NCBI RefSeq assembly: GCF_017498545.1
Contig: NZ_CP071793.1
Location: 2,046,001 to 2,110,000 of the forward strand
Direction: 5' to 3'
Length of the DNA stretch: 64,000 nt
Origin: Sulfidibacter corallicola
GTDB lineage: Bacteria > Acidobacteriota > Holophagae > Acanthopleuribacterales > Acanthopleuribacteraceae
Shown here: piece by piece, positions 35,815 through 44,914 of the stretch
Layout of the letters: each line of letters starts with the position of its first letter
Position numbering within the stretch: the stretch's first letter is position 1
The notes under the pieces: model-generated
Database searches by the model: none
Told to the model about the DNA's origin: nothing
Seen by the model: only the letters and a program-made list of their open reading frames with translations
Program-made: the position numbers and the translations under genes

Positions 35815-37443
35815 TCAACCTCCGGAAGATTCACTGTCGTTCGGCTGCTGCTCTTCCGCCGAGGTAGGCTGCGGTTCCGCCGGCTGTTCCGGCGTCTCGG
35901 TGCCCGCCTCGCCGGATGGGTTCTCCCGCAATTTCACCCGGAAACACGCGGCTTCACGAGCGTTGCGCACCAGTAACAGGTCGCCGGCCAACGATGGTGG
36001 ATTCCAGCTTTTTCCGTTGAGGGCCTTGACGCGGTGTAGTTCCGTGAGTGCTTCCGGTTTGGGATCGATCAGCACCAGCTCGCCTTTTTCCGACGAGACC
36101 AGAAGCAGGTCCCCCACCAGGAGCATTTGACCGTGACCGTAGCGGCCGCCCTTCCAGCGCCGTTCCCCGGTGTTCGGGTCGATGCAGACCATGATGCCTT
36201 CGTCGATACCGTACACGAAGCCTTCGTGTTCGATCATGACCGCGAATTTCGATTTCAGGAAGCGGTTGTGCCACACCTCTGTAGCCTGCCATTGGTCGTT
36301 TTCGCGGCTGAGTTGGAGCAGGCTTGCGCCGATTCCGTAGCCGCTGGAGACCAGCAGGTGGGTGGCGTCGATCGTGATCGGAATGGAAACCGTCGGTTGG
36401 AAGGTGGGCCAGGGGAACGACCACAGCGTGCCGCCGGTTGCGGGATCGAAACCGTAGACCATTTTTTGTGCGAACATGACCAATTGATCGACACCGTCCA
36501 ATTGCAACAGGGCCGGCGAGCTGAAGGCGCTCGAATCGCCGGAGGCCGTCCAGACCGGGCCACCGTCGTCGAGCTCGTAGGCGGCCAGCGTGCCGGCATC
36601 GCCGATGCCGAGGCTGACCACGACCCGGTCGTCGACCACGAGCGGTGAAGCGCTGGAGCCCCATTCCGGGGGTTGGGTTCCGAGTTCCTGGAAGACCTGA
36701 CGCGACCAGATCTTTTTCCCGTCCGCGAGCTGTAGGCAAACCAGGTTGCCCAGGCAACCCATGGCCAGAACGCGGTCTCCGTGGATGGTGGGGGTGGCGC
36801 GGGGCCCGGTACCGCCGATCGGGGTCGCGTGCCGGCCCGCTTCGCAATGGGACCACGCTTCCTTACCCGTGGCGAGGTCCAGGGCGATGACGCACTCCGA
36901 TTCGCCCCGCTGAACTTGGGTGACCGCCAGGTTGCCCTGGATCGAGAAGGCCGACCAGGCCGGATCGATCGGTTGGCGCCACAGAAGTTCGGGCGGGTGC
37001 GTGTCCCAGGCGCGGTCCAGATGGATATCGGTCAATTTGGCATCGCGATTCGGTCCCTGGAATTGGGGGTAAGCGGCCACGGCCGCAGTGGTCTCCTCCG
37101 TCTGCGAACGCGTCTTGACCGTTTCGGTGCTTTGCCAGCGCGGACGGAATTGGGGAACCATGTCCCCGCTGGGGTGAATCTCGAACGCCGCGTTGAGCAG
37201 GACCACGAAGACGGCGCAACCTGCCAGGGCGCCCAGGCGCATTCGCCAGGGGATCCTCGAAAAGAAGAGCAACCAACAAAGAGTGAGAAACAGGCCGATG
37301 ACCACGCTCAAGGCGCGGTGGAACTGGGGCTGGAGCGAGATCGCCTCACCGGCCACTTCGAGCAGGATCACGAACGCGATGATGATGGGCCATAGGATGA
37401 GCATCGGCCACCAACGGGGACCTTTGCCTTTGCCGCGGGACAT
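35815..37443 (-). CDS. membrane-anchored PQQ-like beta-propeller protein
   Basis: 542 aa. Three N-terminal membrane helices (~13-33, 43-63, 68-88) carry a periplasmic eight-bladed-type propeller (~125-500) with repeats such as VIALDLATGKEAW, LVCLQLADGKKIWSRQ, VYGFDPATGGTLW and MVCIDPNTGERRW. These are PQQ-enzyme-type repeats; dehydrogenase catalytic residues are not evident, so a binding or scaffold role is more likely. The C-terminus is Glu/Pro/Gln-rich. GGAGG lies 7 bases before the ATG. Confidence 0.88.
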   Translation of the reverse strand: MSRGKGKGPRWWPMLILWPIIIAFVILLEVAGEAISLQPQFHRALSVVIGLFLTLCWLLFFSRIPWRMRLGALAGCAVFVVLLNAAFEIHPSGDMVPQFRPRWQSTETVKTRSQTEETTAAVAAYPQFQGPNRDAKLTDIHLDRAWDTHPPELLWRQPIDPAWSAFSIQGNLAVTQVQRGESECVIALDLATGKEAWSHCEAGRHATPIGGTGPRATPTIHGDRVLAMGCLGNLVCLQLADGKKIWSRQVFQELGTQPPEWGSSASPLVVDDRVVVSLGIGDAGTLAAYELDDGGPVWTASGDSSAFSSPALLQLDGVDQLVMFAQKMVYGFDPATGGTLWSFPWPTFQPTVSIPITIDATHLLVSSGYGIGASLLQLSRENDQWQATEVWHNRFLKSKFAVMIEHEGFVYGIDEGIMVCIDPNTGERRWKGGRYGHGQMLLVGDLLLVSSEKGELVLIDPKPEALTELHRVKALNGKSWNPPSLAGDLLLVRNAREAACFRVKLRENPSGEAGTETPEQPAEPQPTSAEEQQPNDSESSGG

Positions 37444-37558
37444 GGGGAGCCTCCGATCGGAAGTAATGGTGTTTGGGCCTGATTCTAGCCAGGTTTACCC
37501 GATCGGGGAGAAAAAAACCGCGATTGCGACGAAAAGGGGCATGACCGGGCCGTATCGA

Positions 37559-38584
37559 TCACTCGTCTTCTTCGCGCCTGCGGAACAGCGCCAGCGATTT
37601 CGAGTCGGCGGTCAGACCCAGGTGCAGAATACGGGCGCCGGTCTGACCCACCGGCTCCACACTCTTGCCGATGACGATTCCGTCCTGGGGTGCCCGGTAC
37701 TCGCGCGTGACGTCCCCGAACACGTTCGTCAGCCGGGCGATCACCTGGTTGGTTTTCACCTCTTCGGTGACATTGGGGAACACTTCCAAAAGACCGCCGT
37801 GATCGGTGTAGATCCAGTATGAGTTCTCGCACAGCACCGGTGCCGGCCCCAAGGCCCGGTGGCGCTTGCGCATCATACCCACCTCGCTCAACACGGCGCG
37901 CAGCCCGGCCAAGGACAGCCGGATGTACTCCTGCTGAAACCGGTGAGGGTTGCCGATTTCCACCGTAATCGCCGGGATCCCCATCGACATCGCGTGACCC
38001 CTCAAGGTGCCGTCGGACGGTGGGTTGTGCAAAATAATCTGTGGTCGCTGGAGATAGGCCATTTGGGCGGTGGTCTGGTCCGTCATGTCCGCGCGGACGT
38101 ACAGGCTGTTGATGCGTCCGAAGCTGGCGGTGTGTAGATCGACCAGATAGTTGAAGTGGCGAACGATGCGCTCGCTGAACCGATGGGCGTACACGCTCGA
38201 ATCGTTGCCGTCGGGACGGCCGGGCATGATGTTGTTGAGGTCCTTGCGGTCCGTGAAGGCGCGTGTCCGCGCGTTGAAACCGGGCACGTTGACCACGGGG
38301 ACGGCGACCACGGTGCCGCGCAGGCTTCGATCCAGTTTGGCGAACAAGCGGTGAATGACGGGGATACCGTTGACTTCGTTGCCGTGCAACGCGGCGGTGA
38401 TGCCGAACGTGGGGCCCGGCCGTTCGCCGCGATAGACCAGCACCGGTACCCAGATGTTGCGACCCATGCCGTCGTGGGTGAGAACCACGCGCAAACGCGA
38501 GATCGTCCCGTGGGGCAGTGAATCGATATCCAAATGGTCGACCAATTTGGCACTGTTCAGCGTCCCGATGTCTTCATTCGTCAC
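37559..38584 (-). CDS. succinylglutamate desuccinylase/aspartoacylase-family (M14-like) protein
   Basis: 341 aa. Zinc ligands are His67 and Glu70 (ALHGNEVNG) and His151 (VDLHT); Glu209 in TVEIG is the likely catalytic base. The C-terminal ~100 residues (HGGLLEVFPNVTEEVKTNQ, then APQDGIVIGKSVEPV) form the beta domain with a lipoyl-like shape seen in this family. Such enzymes hydrolyse N-acyl amino acids or small amides. The start is GTG at 38584 with GGAGG 8 bases upstream. It follows the ATP-grasp-like gene by 114 bases on the same strand. Confidence 0.88.
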   Translation of the reverse strand: MTNEDIGTLNSAKLVDHLDIDSLPHGTISRLRVVLTHDGMGRNIWVPVLVYRGERPGPTFGITAALHGNEVNGIPVIHRLFAKLDRSLRGTVVAVPVVNVPGFNARTRAFTDRKDLNNIMPGRPDGNDSSVYAHRFSERIVRHFNYLVDLHTASFGRINSLYVRADMTDQTTAQMAYLQRPQIILHNPPSDGTLRGHAMSMGIPAITVEIGNPHRFQQEYIRLSLAGLRAVLSEVGMMRKRHRALGPAPVLCENSYWIYTDHGGLLEVFPNVTEEVKTNQVIARLTNVFGDVTREYRAPQDGIVIGKSVEPVGQTGARILHLGLTADSKSLALFRRREEDE

Positions 38585-38698
38585 GGTGCATGCCTCCCTT
38601 TGTGTGAACGCGCATCTGGCGAGCGATCCTGGCGATGATCGTCCCCTTCGGTATGGAGCACTGCCAAGGGGGGCCGGAAAGGATGGGCGGGGCTTCCT

Positions 38699-40153
38699 TC
38701 ACGTATGCAATCGACAGATTTCGTCGGCCAAACGATTGTCGGGGTTCACGGTACCGAAGAATCGATATTTGAATTTTCCCTTGGAACTGACCAGGCTGTC
38801 GGCCATGCGGTCGATGGCCGTCGTGGCCATCACCGTCTGGAGGTAGGACTCGATCAGGTCGTCCAAACCGATGCCCAATCGGTTGAAGTCCCGGTTGTCC
38901 ATCAACAGCAGCCGCTCGGTCTGGGTTTTCCATTGGCCCTCTTCGTCCCTGTAGGACAGGTTGGTGCCCAACATGTCCCACGAATCTTCCGATCCTTCCA
39001 GTACGCCGATCAGCGGTTTGGGTGAGCGGCGGGCGTAGATGGCCACCGGAAAGAAACCCTGATCGCCGGAACCCACCATGAAGCGCAGGTCGGCGACAAA
39101 AATGCGGCCCTTTTTGTCCGGGACCGTGCCCAGGTGGTAGAGCGACTCCCTGCCGCGCGAACTCCAGCCGCTGTTGCCGATCAAGGACTGGACAATGAAC
39201 CGATCGTAGCGTTGCTCCAAATCCATGAAATTTTGCAGTTCGCGGTTGTTGACGATGGTCCACACGCCCTGTCCTGCGTTGGAATAAGGGTTTTTGACGA
39301 CGGCGATGCCGCCCATGCGTTGCACCCACATGGGAATCGATTCACGCGTCACGTCCCAAATCGTTTCCGGTGTGCGAATGGCCAGCCGGGTCGCGTGCAT
39401 ACTGCCGTTGTAGAAGTCGTAGGCTTTGGATGCCAGCAGCTTGTTGCGCCCGCCGGCGAGACACCCGATTACCGGATTGAAAATCAGGGTCTTGGTGAGC
39501 GGGGGAATGCGGGTCCAGGGGCGCTGGGTGACGTAGCGGAGCGCGGCGCGGATGGGCTGCCACATCCCCGCCTCGGTGCGAATTTCCAACACGCCCTCCG
39601 GGGTGAAGCGGGCAGGCGGATTCTCGTCATCGGCGAGAAAGGGCACCAGGTGGACGGGCTTGTTGGTGAGATCGGCCAGCGTGGCCGCGTAGGCCGACGC
39701 TTCCATGTGGTTCTTGTCGTAGAGAACCGCCAGCCCGCCTTCCGGCAGGGACCGGCGCTTGAGTGCCGGCACGAAGGCTCGTTCCAGCAGGAGCTTGTAG
39801 CCGTTCTGCTCGTCCATGTCGCGAATCATCGGCATCGATTTCTGGCCCGAGGGGCAACTGTTCGTTTCGATCACCACCACGCGGCGGTTGCCGCGATCGT
39901 TGGTGACGCAAAACAGGTCGGCACCCGACCAGCGCATGTATTTCATTTGCTTGGATAATGCCTCCTCGACCGACTCCCGGCTCACTTCGGGGTGAAGGTG
40001 GCAGTAGCGCTCGGCAATTCGAGAGTTTCCCAGCGAAAGAAACCCGGCCACCAGTGGGTGCAACTGGGCATTCAGCACGCGTGGATAATAATGGTTCTCT
40101 GGCTCGAATTGTCCTGGTTGGACCATCGTGGTCTGGTGATGTGTTTTCCTCAT
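38699..40153 (-). CDS. ATP-grasp-like (RimK-type) protein
   Basis: 484 aa, no signal peptide. Segments reminiscent of ATP-grasp ligases include VVVIETNSCPSGQKS, GGIAVVKNPYSNAGQGVW (the Lys/Gly-rich lid that holds ATP) and RIFVADLRFMVG (metal-binding strand). Such enzymes join a carboxylate to an amine using ATP. The neighbouring M14-like hydrolase suggests a make-and-trim pair for an amino-acid conjugate or peptide, by analogy with RimK-linked systems. Family assignment is moderate and the substrate unknown. GAGG precedes the ATG. Confidence 0.6.
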   Translation of the reverse strand: MRKTHHQTTMVQPGQFEPENHYYPRVLNAQLHPLVAGFLSLGNSRIAERYCHLHPEVSRESVEEALSKQMKYMRWSGADLFCVTNDRGNRRVVVIETNSCPSGQKSMPMIRDMDEQNGYKLLLERAFVPALKRRSLPEGGLAVLYDKNHMEASAYAATLADLTNKPVHLVPFLADDENPPARFTPEGVLEIRTEAGMWQPIRAALRYVTQRPWTRIPPLTKTLIFNPVIGCLAGGRNKLLASKAYDFYNGSMHATRLAIRTPETIWDVTRESIPMWVQRMGGIAVVKNPYSNAGQGVWTIVNNRELQNFMDLEQRYDRFIVQSLIGNSGWSSRGRESLYHLGTVPDKKGRIFVADLRFMVGSGDQGFFPVAIYARRSPKPLIGVLEGSEDSWDMLGTNLSYRDEEGQWKTQTERLLLMDNRDFNRLGIGLDDLIESYLQTVMATTAIDRMADSLVSSKGKFKYRFFGTVNPDNRLADEICRLHT

Positions 40154-40669
40154 AAGTGTTGCCTCAACAGGGAGTCAGGGGCCAGGCCCAGGGGTCATAC
40201 CCACCCAGGGGAAAAGTGTGCCACGGGTCAATACGGCGGACAACTGCAACGTTGCGTAAAAACGAAAAAAGCATCTAAGTAATTTGAAGTCAGTTAGATA
40301 CCTTGTGTTTTTTCGGTTCGGGTCTAGGGATGAACCCATCTCTCCGATTCTCGCGCAATGTTGTCGTAAGCCTTGTGATCCGAGTAACCCGCATCACCTT
40401 AACCGATGTTCCGGCCGTGCACCGGGTGGGGATCCCCATGACCCGGAAGAATCGCTCGGTGCAAGATGGGCGACCATCGTAGCGGGAGCGGAAAAGGTGA
40501 CGTGCGGTGCGATGTCGTTTTTTGACTTTGTTTATGTGCTTTACGGGTTATGGGAAGAACAATTTGGAAATTCGTGCAATCAAATCCAGTGCTGTTTCGT
40601 CATGGGCAACAGAAACGCGGAGACACCCGATCCACGAGTGGTTCCGCCATCTCATTTCAGGAGTCGCAC
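40154..40669. other. intergenic, no supported gene
   Basis: 516 bases between divergently transcribed genes. Overlapping short frames show no protein character. The CAGGAG at the right end is the ribosome binding site of the following gene. Confidence 0.4.
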
Positions 40670-41086
40670 ATGATGCACCAGATGATTCGTCGCAGCGTTC
40701 GTTTTTTTTCGATCGCCATCCTGAGTTTTTTCGTGATCTCCCTGTTGCCCGCAACCGCGGCGGACGATCCCAACATCCCCGCCAAGACCAAAGAAAAGGT
40801 TTTGACCGCCCTGACCGCCCACATCCAATCGGTTCAGGCCAAACACCAGGGCAGTTTCCCCGTCTTGGATTTCACCCAGGGTAAGGTGATCGACCTGACA
40901 TTGGAGAAGGTTCACGCCGGCGTCGTCAAAAAGGGGGACGATGGTTTTTTCGTCAGTTGCGCCGACTTCCGCGGCAAGGATCGCGTGCTCTATGATCTCG
41001 ACTTTCTCGTCGACGAGAACTTCGAAGTGGTCTTGTCGTTCCTCCACAAGAAGGACGGAAAAAAATACAACTACGAAGTAGAATGA
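40670..41086 (+). CDS. small secreted protein upstream of an ECF sigma factor
   Basis: 138 aa. Signal peptide ~1-32 (FFSIAILSFFVISLLPATAA). Mature ~105 aa with GKVIDLTLEKVHAGVVKKG and VSCADFRGKDRVLYDLDFLV; beta-rich, one Cys. No family recognised. The ATG at 40670 has GGAG 7 bases upstream; the open frame extends further left without similarity. Only 3 bases separate its stop from the sigma-factor start, so it belongs to the same operon and might be the sensed or responding envelope component. Confidence 0.75.
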   Translation: MMHQMIRRSVRFFSIAILSFFVISLLPATAADDPNIPAKTKEKVLTALTAHIQSVQAKHQGSFPVLDFTQGKVIDLTLEKVHAGVVKKGDDGFFVSCADFRGKDRVLYDLDFLVDENFEVVLSFLHKKDGKKYNYEVE

Positions 41087-41089
41087 CCC

Positions 41090-41572
41090 ATGTTTTCGAA
41101 TGAGGAGTTCCAGCGATTCTACCGCTATTGCCTGGCCCTGACTCGCGATCCGGACCAGGCCAGCGACCTGTTGCACGACGGCCTGGTCAAGTTCCTCGCC
41201 AAACGTGCGCGTGTCACGTCCGAACCTGGCGCTTATTTCCGTCGCATTCTGCGCAATACGTTCATCGACGACTATCGCGCCGCGGTTCACTCCGCCGGGC
41301 AACTGTCGTTCGATGAGAACGTCACGCCCCTGGATGTCGCTTCGGAGTTGGAAACCACACTGGTTCATGCGGATACGGTTCAGCGTCTGTTGGCACAGGT
41401 CGGATCGACGGATCGCGAGCTCCTCTTCCTTTGGGCCGTGGAAGGCTACACCATGGCCGAAATCGCCGAATTGACCGAAGTACCGCGCGGTACGGTATTG
41501 GCCAGGCTCCACCGCCTCAAATTGCGGTTGCGTCGTTTGCAGGCGGGAACGACCGTGGGAGGTGGGCGATGA
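41090..41572 (+). CDS. ECF sigma-70-family RNA polymerase sigma factor
   Basis: 160 aa. Region 2 (~5-75): FYRYCLALTRDPDQASDLLHDGLVKFL and AYFRRILRNTFIDDYR. Region 4 (~100-152): LLAQVGSTDRELLFLWAVEGYTMAEIAELTEVPRGTVLARLHRLK, here broken into motifs, ends with the HTH. It has no region 1 or 3, the ECF layout. The stop codon overlaps the next gene's ATG (ATGA). Confidence 0.93.
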   Translation: MFSNEEFQRFYRYCLALTRDPDQASDLLHDGLVKFLAKRARVTSEPGAYFRRILRNTFIDDYRAAVHSAGQLSFDENVTPLDVASELETTLVHADTVQRLLAQVGSTDRELLFLWAVEGYTMAEIAELTEVPRGTVLARLHRLKLRLRRLQAGTTVGGGR

Positions 41573-42240
41573 AAGAACCCCTGAAGCAGGTGATTCGAAA
41601 TCATTACGATTCGGCGAGCCTGTCCGAGGATCAACTTGCGAAGCTGCAGGCCCTCCAGCGCGCCGCGGCCGCTTCCACCCCGACCGAGGCGACCGAGCCG
41701 GCCGGCGCCTCGCCGGGAAATCCATCCGCCCGTCGGCGTTCCACCACCTGGCGGTTCGGCATGGTCGCGGCGATCCTGGTTTTTCTGCTCGCAGCCGTCG
41801 GGTACCTGTCCTTGCGCCGTACGGCGGAACGCGAAGCCCTGGTCCAATCGATCGTAGCCGAGGTGGCGGCCAACCATTTGAAGGAGTCCTCCCAAGAGGA
41901 ACCTCTCGAAACCCTTGTCGCGTTGCGCCACAAACTCGAAGAGCTGCCCTTCTTTCTGATTGCCTCAGAACACATGCCCGAGTCGAAGTGGGCGTTTTCC
42001 AATGGAAAGTACTGCTCCATTCAGGGGCAAATCGCGGCCCAACTCCATTATGCGCCCATCGATCGACCCGAAAACCGTTTCACCCTTTACCAGACCCTCT
42101 GTCCGGAAATGTTGGCTGGTGGTCGTGCCATCGGCGACCTGTCCGAACCACGCATCCTGCATCATGCCGGTCTGGAGTTGACCCTGTGGCGCGAACGCGA
42201 TTTGTTGCTGGTGTTGGCCGGCGCCGAATCGCCCCGCTGA
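41569..42240 (+). CDS. probable membrane anti-sigma factor
   Basis: 223 aa. A ~60-residue cytoplasmic N-terminus precedes one membrane helix (~63-83, FGMVAAILVFLLAAVGYLSL) and a periplasmic domain with KYCSIQGQIAAQLHY and TLYQTLCPEML, two Cys that may pair. One-helix topology, overlap with the sigma gene by 4 bases and position are those of an anti-sigma factor; no zinc-binding HxxxCxxC motif is seen. Identification is by context. Confidence 0.7.
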   Translation: MKEPLKQVIRNHYDSASLSEDQLAKLQALQRAAAASTPTEATEPAGASPGNPSARRRSTTWRFGMVAAILVFLLAAVGYLSLRRTAEREALVQSIVAEVAANHLKESSQEEPLETLVALRHKLEELPFFLIASEHMPESKWAFSNGKYCSIQGQIAAQLHYAPIDRPENRFTLYQTLCPEMLAGGRAIGDLSEPRILHHAGLELTLWRERDLLLVLAGAESPR

Positions 42241-42277
42241 GGATGGCCATTGCATGTAGTGGTTGGGAGATCGCCGT

Positions 42278-42619
42278 TCAGACGTCTTGATCCGGTATTT
42301 CGAGGTGACGGGACACCGAATCCTCGATCAGCCCGATCAATTCCGGATCCATGTAGTGATAGTCGTCCGGGATGTCCAGGACGACTACTTTCTTGTACTC
42401 CAGCAAGCGACCGAACTGGGCTTTCAGCCGGTTCTTGTGGGTGTATTCCATCACCATGACGATATCGGCCCAGCGAAGATCCCCCGCGTTGACGGTTCTC
42501 CTGGCGTTGGGGCTGGTTCCCGCCGACCGCACCTCGAGAGCGGGGTGGTTCCGATACATGGTCTCGGCGGTTGGGCTACGCCATTGGTTTCGGCTACATA
42601 CGAATAAGACTCTGATCAT
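42278..42619 (-). CDS. low-molecular-weight protein-tyrosine-phosphatase-like protein
   Basis: 113 aa. The opening VLFVCSRNQWRSPTAE contains the CX5R(S) phosphate loop (Cys-SRNQW-Arg) of the LMW-PTP fold, and DIPDDYHYMDPELI is likely the acid loop. It is shorter than the ~150-aa classical enzymes, matching a recognised small subfamily. The start is the ATG at 42619; upstream open sequence is unrelated. No kinase gene is adjacent. Confidence 0.82.
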   Translation of the reverse strand: MIRVLFVCSRNQWRSPTAETMYRNHPALEVRSAGTSPNARRTVNAGDLRWADIVMVMEYTHKNRLKAQFGRLLEYKKVVVLDIPDDYHYMDPELIGLIEDSVSRHLEIPDQDV

Positions 42620-42874
42620 GCCGCGATCATAGCATCTAGACTTGGGTGTATGCGATGTGTAGATAACCGGTTTGTTTATAGATGGATAAGGTGTCGGTTT
42701 GGATTGGGGGCGGTTATTCGGCACTCCATGCAGCGTGCTTGACCGCGGTCGCCAGAGTTCGTCGCGAGATCGCGCAGGAGGCTGGAAGCCAAGCGGGCTC
42801 TTTTCATTGCAATGCCCTCGGATTTAGGGTTTGATGGTTCTACCTTCATCCCCCACGACATACGGAGGTCCGCG

Positions 42875-43456
42875 ATGACCGAGAAAGATCCCACTGCGGA
42901 AGTGAACTACGGCCCTTTGGCCGCCCTTATCGGGACCTGGCAAGGCGACAAAGGTCTCGATCTCTCTCCCGAACCCGACGGAACCGAGGAAAACCCCTAC
43001 TACGAAACCATTGAATTCCAAGCTGGTGGCGACCTGGAAAATGCCGAAAAACAGACTCTGGCGATCGTGCCCTATACCCAGATCGTTCGCCGCAAATCCA
43101 ACGACGAAGTCTTCCACCACGAGGTCGGTTACTGGCTCTACGATGCCGAAGCCGACCTGGTGATGCACTCGCTGGCCATCCCCCGCGCCGTGTGCGTGTT
43201 GGCGGGCGGCTCCCATAAGGGTGAGGCGAGCGGAGAAAACGGACTCGTTCTCGACGTCTCGGCCAAATTGGGCGATCCCGATTGGGGCATTTTGCAATCG
43301 CCCTTCATGCGGGAAAACGCCAAGACGGTCGCGTTCAGCCACGCCATCACCATCAAGGGCGACCACATGTCCTATCGGGAAACCACCTACCTGGAGATCT
43401 ACGGCAAATCCTTCGACCACGTCGACAGCAACGAACTGACGCGCCAAAAAGCCTGA
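42875..43456 (+). CDS. nitrobindin-like heme-binding beta-barrel protein
   Basis: 193 aa. The opening YGPLAALIGTWQGDKGLDLSP is the family's GxWxGxG strand; a 10-stranded FABP-like barrel follows. FHHEVGYWLYDAE and the C-terminal strand region SFDHVDSNELTRQ supply His residues; the ferric-heme His of known nitrobindins lies near the C-terminus. This homologue resembles the longer DUF1794-type members. CGGAGG is 7 bases before the ATG. Heme binding is inferred from the family. Confidence 0.78.
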   Translation: MTEKDPTAEVNYGPLAALIGTWQGDKGLDLSPEPDGTEENPYYETIEFQAGGDLENAEKQTLAIVPYTQIVRRKSNDEVFHHEVGYWLYDAEADLVMHSLAIPRAVCVLAGGSHKGEASGENGLVLDVSAKLGDPDWGILQSPFMRENAKTVAFSHAITIKGDHMSYRETTYLEIYGKSFDHVDSNELTRQKA

Positions 43457-43473
43457 TCCCACTCGATCCGTGC

Positions 43474-43498
43474 GCGCCTCCAACCGTGTTGGAGGCGC
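43474..43498. terminator. hairpin between convergent genes
   Basis: 11-bp stem (43474-43484 with 43488-43498) and 3-base loop, placed between the stops of the nitrobindin-like and cytochrome genes. No T tract on either side, so intrinsic termination is uncertain. Confidence 0.5.
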
Positions 43499-43579
43499 AC
43501 CGCAATGACGGTGGCGGTGCCCATCCGGCCAGTCTATCCTGGGAGGAAGACCGTTTCGAGTCGCCGAATGGGCACCATT

Positions 43580-44914
43580 CTAGGGAGCACCGCCTTGTTG
43601 TGAGGGGTTCAGAATGAAATCGGCAATGGCCTTCAATTCTTCGGCGGGCAGCATCATCGGCGGCATGGCCGGATAATCGTCTCGTTTCCTGCCAGGTGCT
43701 TTTGCCCAGGAGACGATGCCGTCCGGATCGTTGGGGTAGGCGTCGCGGATTTCGCTGAGCGGTGGCCCGACCCGACGCTGCGTGTCGTGGTGACATGCGG
43801 CGCAGGCACGTTGAAACGCCAGCCCTCCGTCGATCGAGGCGCCTTCCGCTTGGGCGACGGCCTGTTCTTCCGCGCTGAGGATTCGCGCTTCCTCGCTCAG
43901 GGCCAGGTATCGCTCGGTTTTCTCTTTCATGGCCGTTTGGTGGGAAGCGAGTGCCTCGGTTCGGTAGCTGTGACGGCCCCAGGCCATCAGCACCACCGTA
44001 AGGGACAGCGCGAGGGCGATACGGCTGAAATATCGACCGACTCGCTCGGGCTGCCCCTCGATTTCCCGCCACAACCAATACATGGCGGGTAGGGCGCAGG
44101 CCACGCCACAGAAGATCGTGACCACCATAGGCCACGAAAAACCGTGACTGGGCAGGGTGAAAAAGACCAACGGACCGACGAGGAACTGGGCGCCCGTCAC
44201 CGCGAGTGCCACCGTATACAGCCTTTTCAACAGGTCGGGACGCGAAAGTCCTGGCAGACGCTCGGAAAAGTCGTAGGCCGATCGTTTCAGGTACCCCACC
44301 AGGAACAGGCTCGTCACGGCCAAGCTGGCTCCGAGGAAGTGGAAGTAGCGCGGCCACACGTTCGGCAGCATCAAGGCCGAAAAGAAACCCTTGACCTGCA
44401 GCCAGCGATCCGGAAACAGCATGAGGTTGACGTTGGCGAGGAACACGAGCGGGATGAACAGCAGGATCGCCATCGCGAGGCCGATGATGAACAGGTGCAG
44501 GCCCTTTTTCGCCTGCAAGACCGACCATGCGTATTTATGCAGGTAGATCAGCAGGAAAGCGATGGATACCAATGGGATGACGAGGATCCAGGCCACCCCG
44601 GTCAAGGCGTTCGCGGTGTAGAAGTACACGGTGTAGAGCACGTTCAGCAGCAGTAACGGGGCGACGCCCAGGACCACGGCCATGCTCTTGTTGACCGTCA
44701 CCGTTTTGGCGATTTCCAGGGCCAGTCGATCGTAGGCCGGTCTTTTCAGGCCCATCAACTCGAACACGAAGGTCAGCAGCACGCCACCCAGCATCAGGTT
44801 GACGAACAGGATGTGGGCGAGAAAACTGACGATCAACAGAAACACGAGCAGCGGTTCCGGGGCCGGTAGGGGCAGCGGAATGTCGTGGGGGATGGGGGTT
44901 CCGGTCGGGTTCAT
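43580..44914 (-). CDS. membrane protein with C-terminal cytochrome c domain (subunit of a bd-like pair)
   Basis: 444 aa. About eight hydrophobic helices (~22-42, 68-90, 97-120, 135-160, 185-205, 230-250, 265-285, 305-325) precede a periplasmic mono-heme domain with CXXCH at 371-375 (CAACH) and a likely Met ligand in YPAMPPM. No clear substrate-binding motif. The ATG overlaps the stop of the upstream gene by one base, so the two are coupled. Probably an electron-transfer partner of that protein. Confidence 0.72.
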   Translation of the reverse strand: MNPTGTPIPHDIPLPLPAPEPLLVFLLIVSFLAHILFVNLMLGGVLLTFVFELMGLKRPAYDRLALEIAKTVTVNKSMAVVLGVAPLLLLNVLYTVYFYTANALTGVAWILVIPLVSIAFLLIYLHKYAWSVLQAKKGLHLFIIGLAMAILLFIPLVFLANVNLMLFPDRWLQVKGFFSALMLPNVWPRYFHFLGASLAVTSLFLVGYLKRSAYDFSERLPGLSRPDLLKRLYTVALAVTGAQFLVGPLVFFTLPSHGFSWPMVVTIFCGVACALPAMYWLWREIEGQPERVGRYFSRIALALSLTVVLMAWGRHSYRTEALASHQTAMKEKTERYLALSEEARILSAEEQAVAQAEGASIDGGLAFQRACAACHHDTQRRVGPPLSEIRDAYPNDPDGIVSWAKAPGRKRDDYPAMPPMMLPAEELKAIADFILNPSQQGGAP

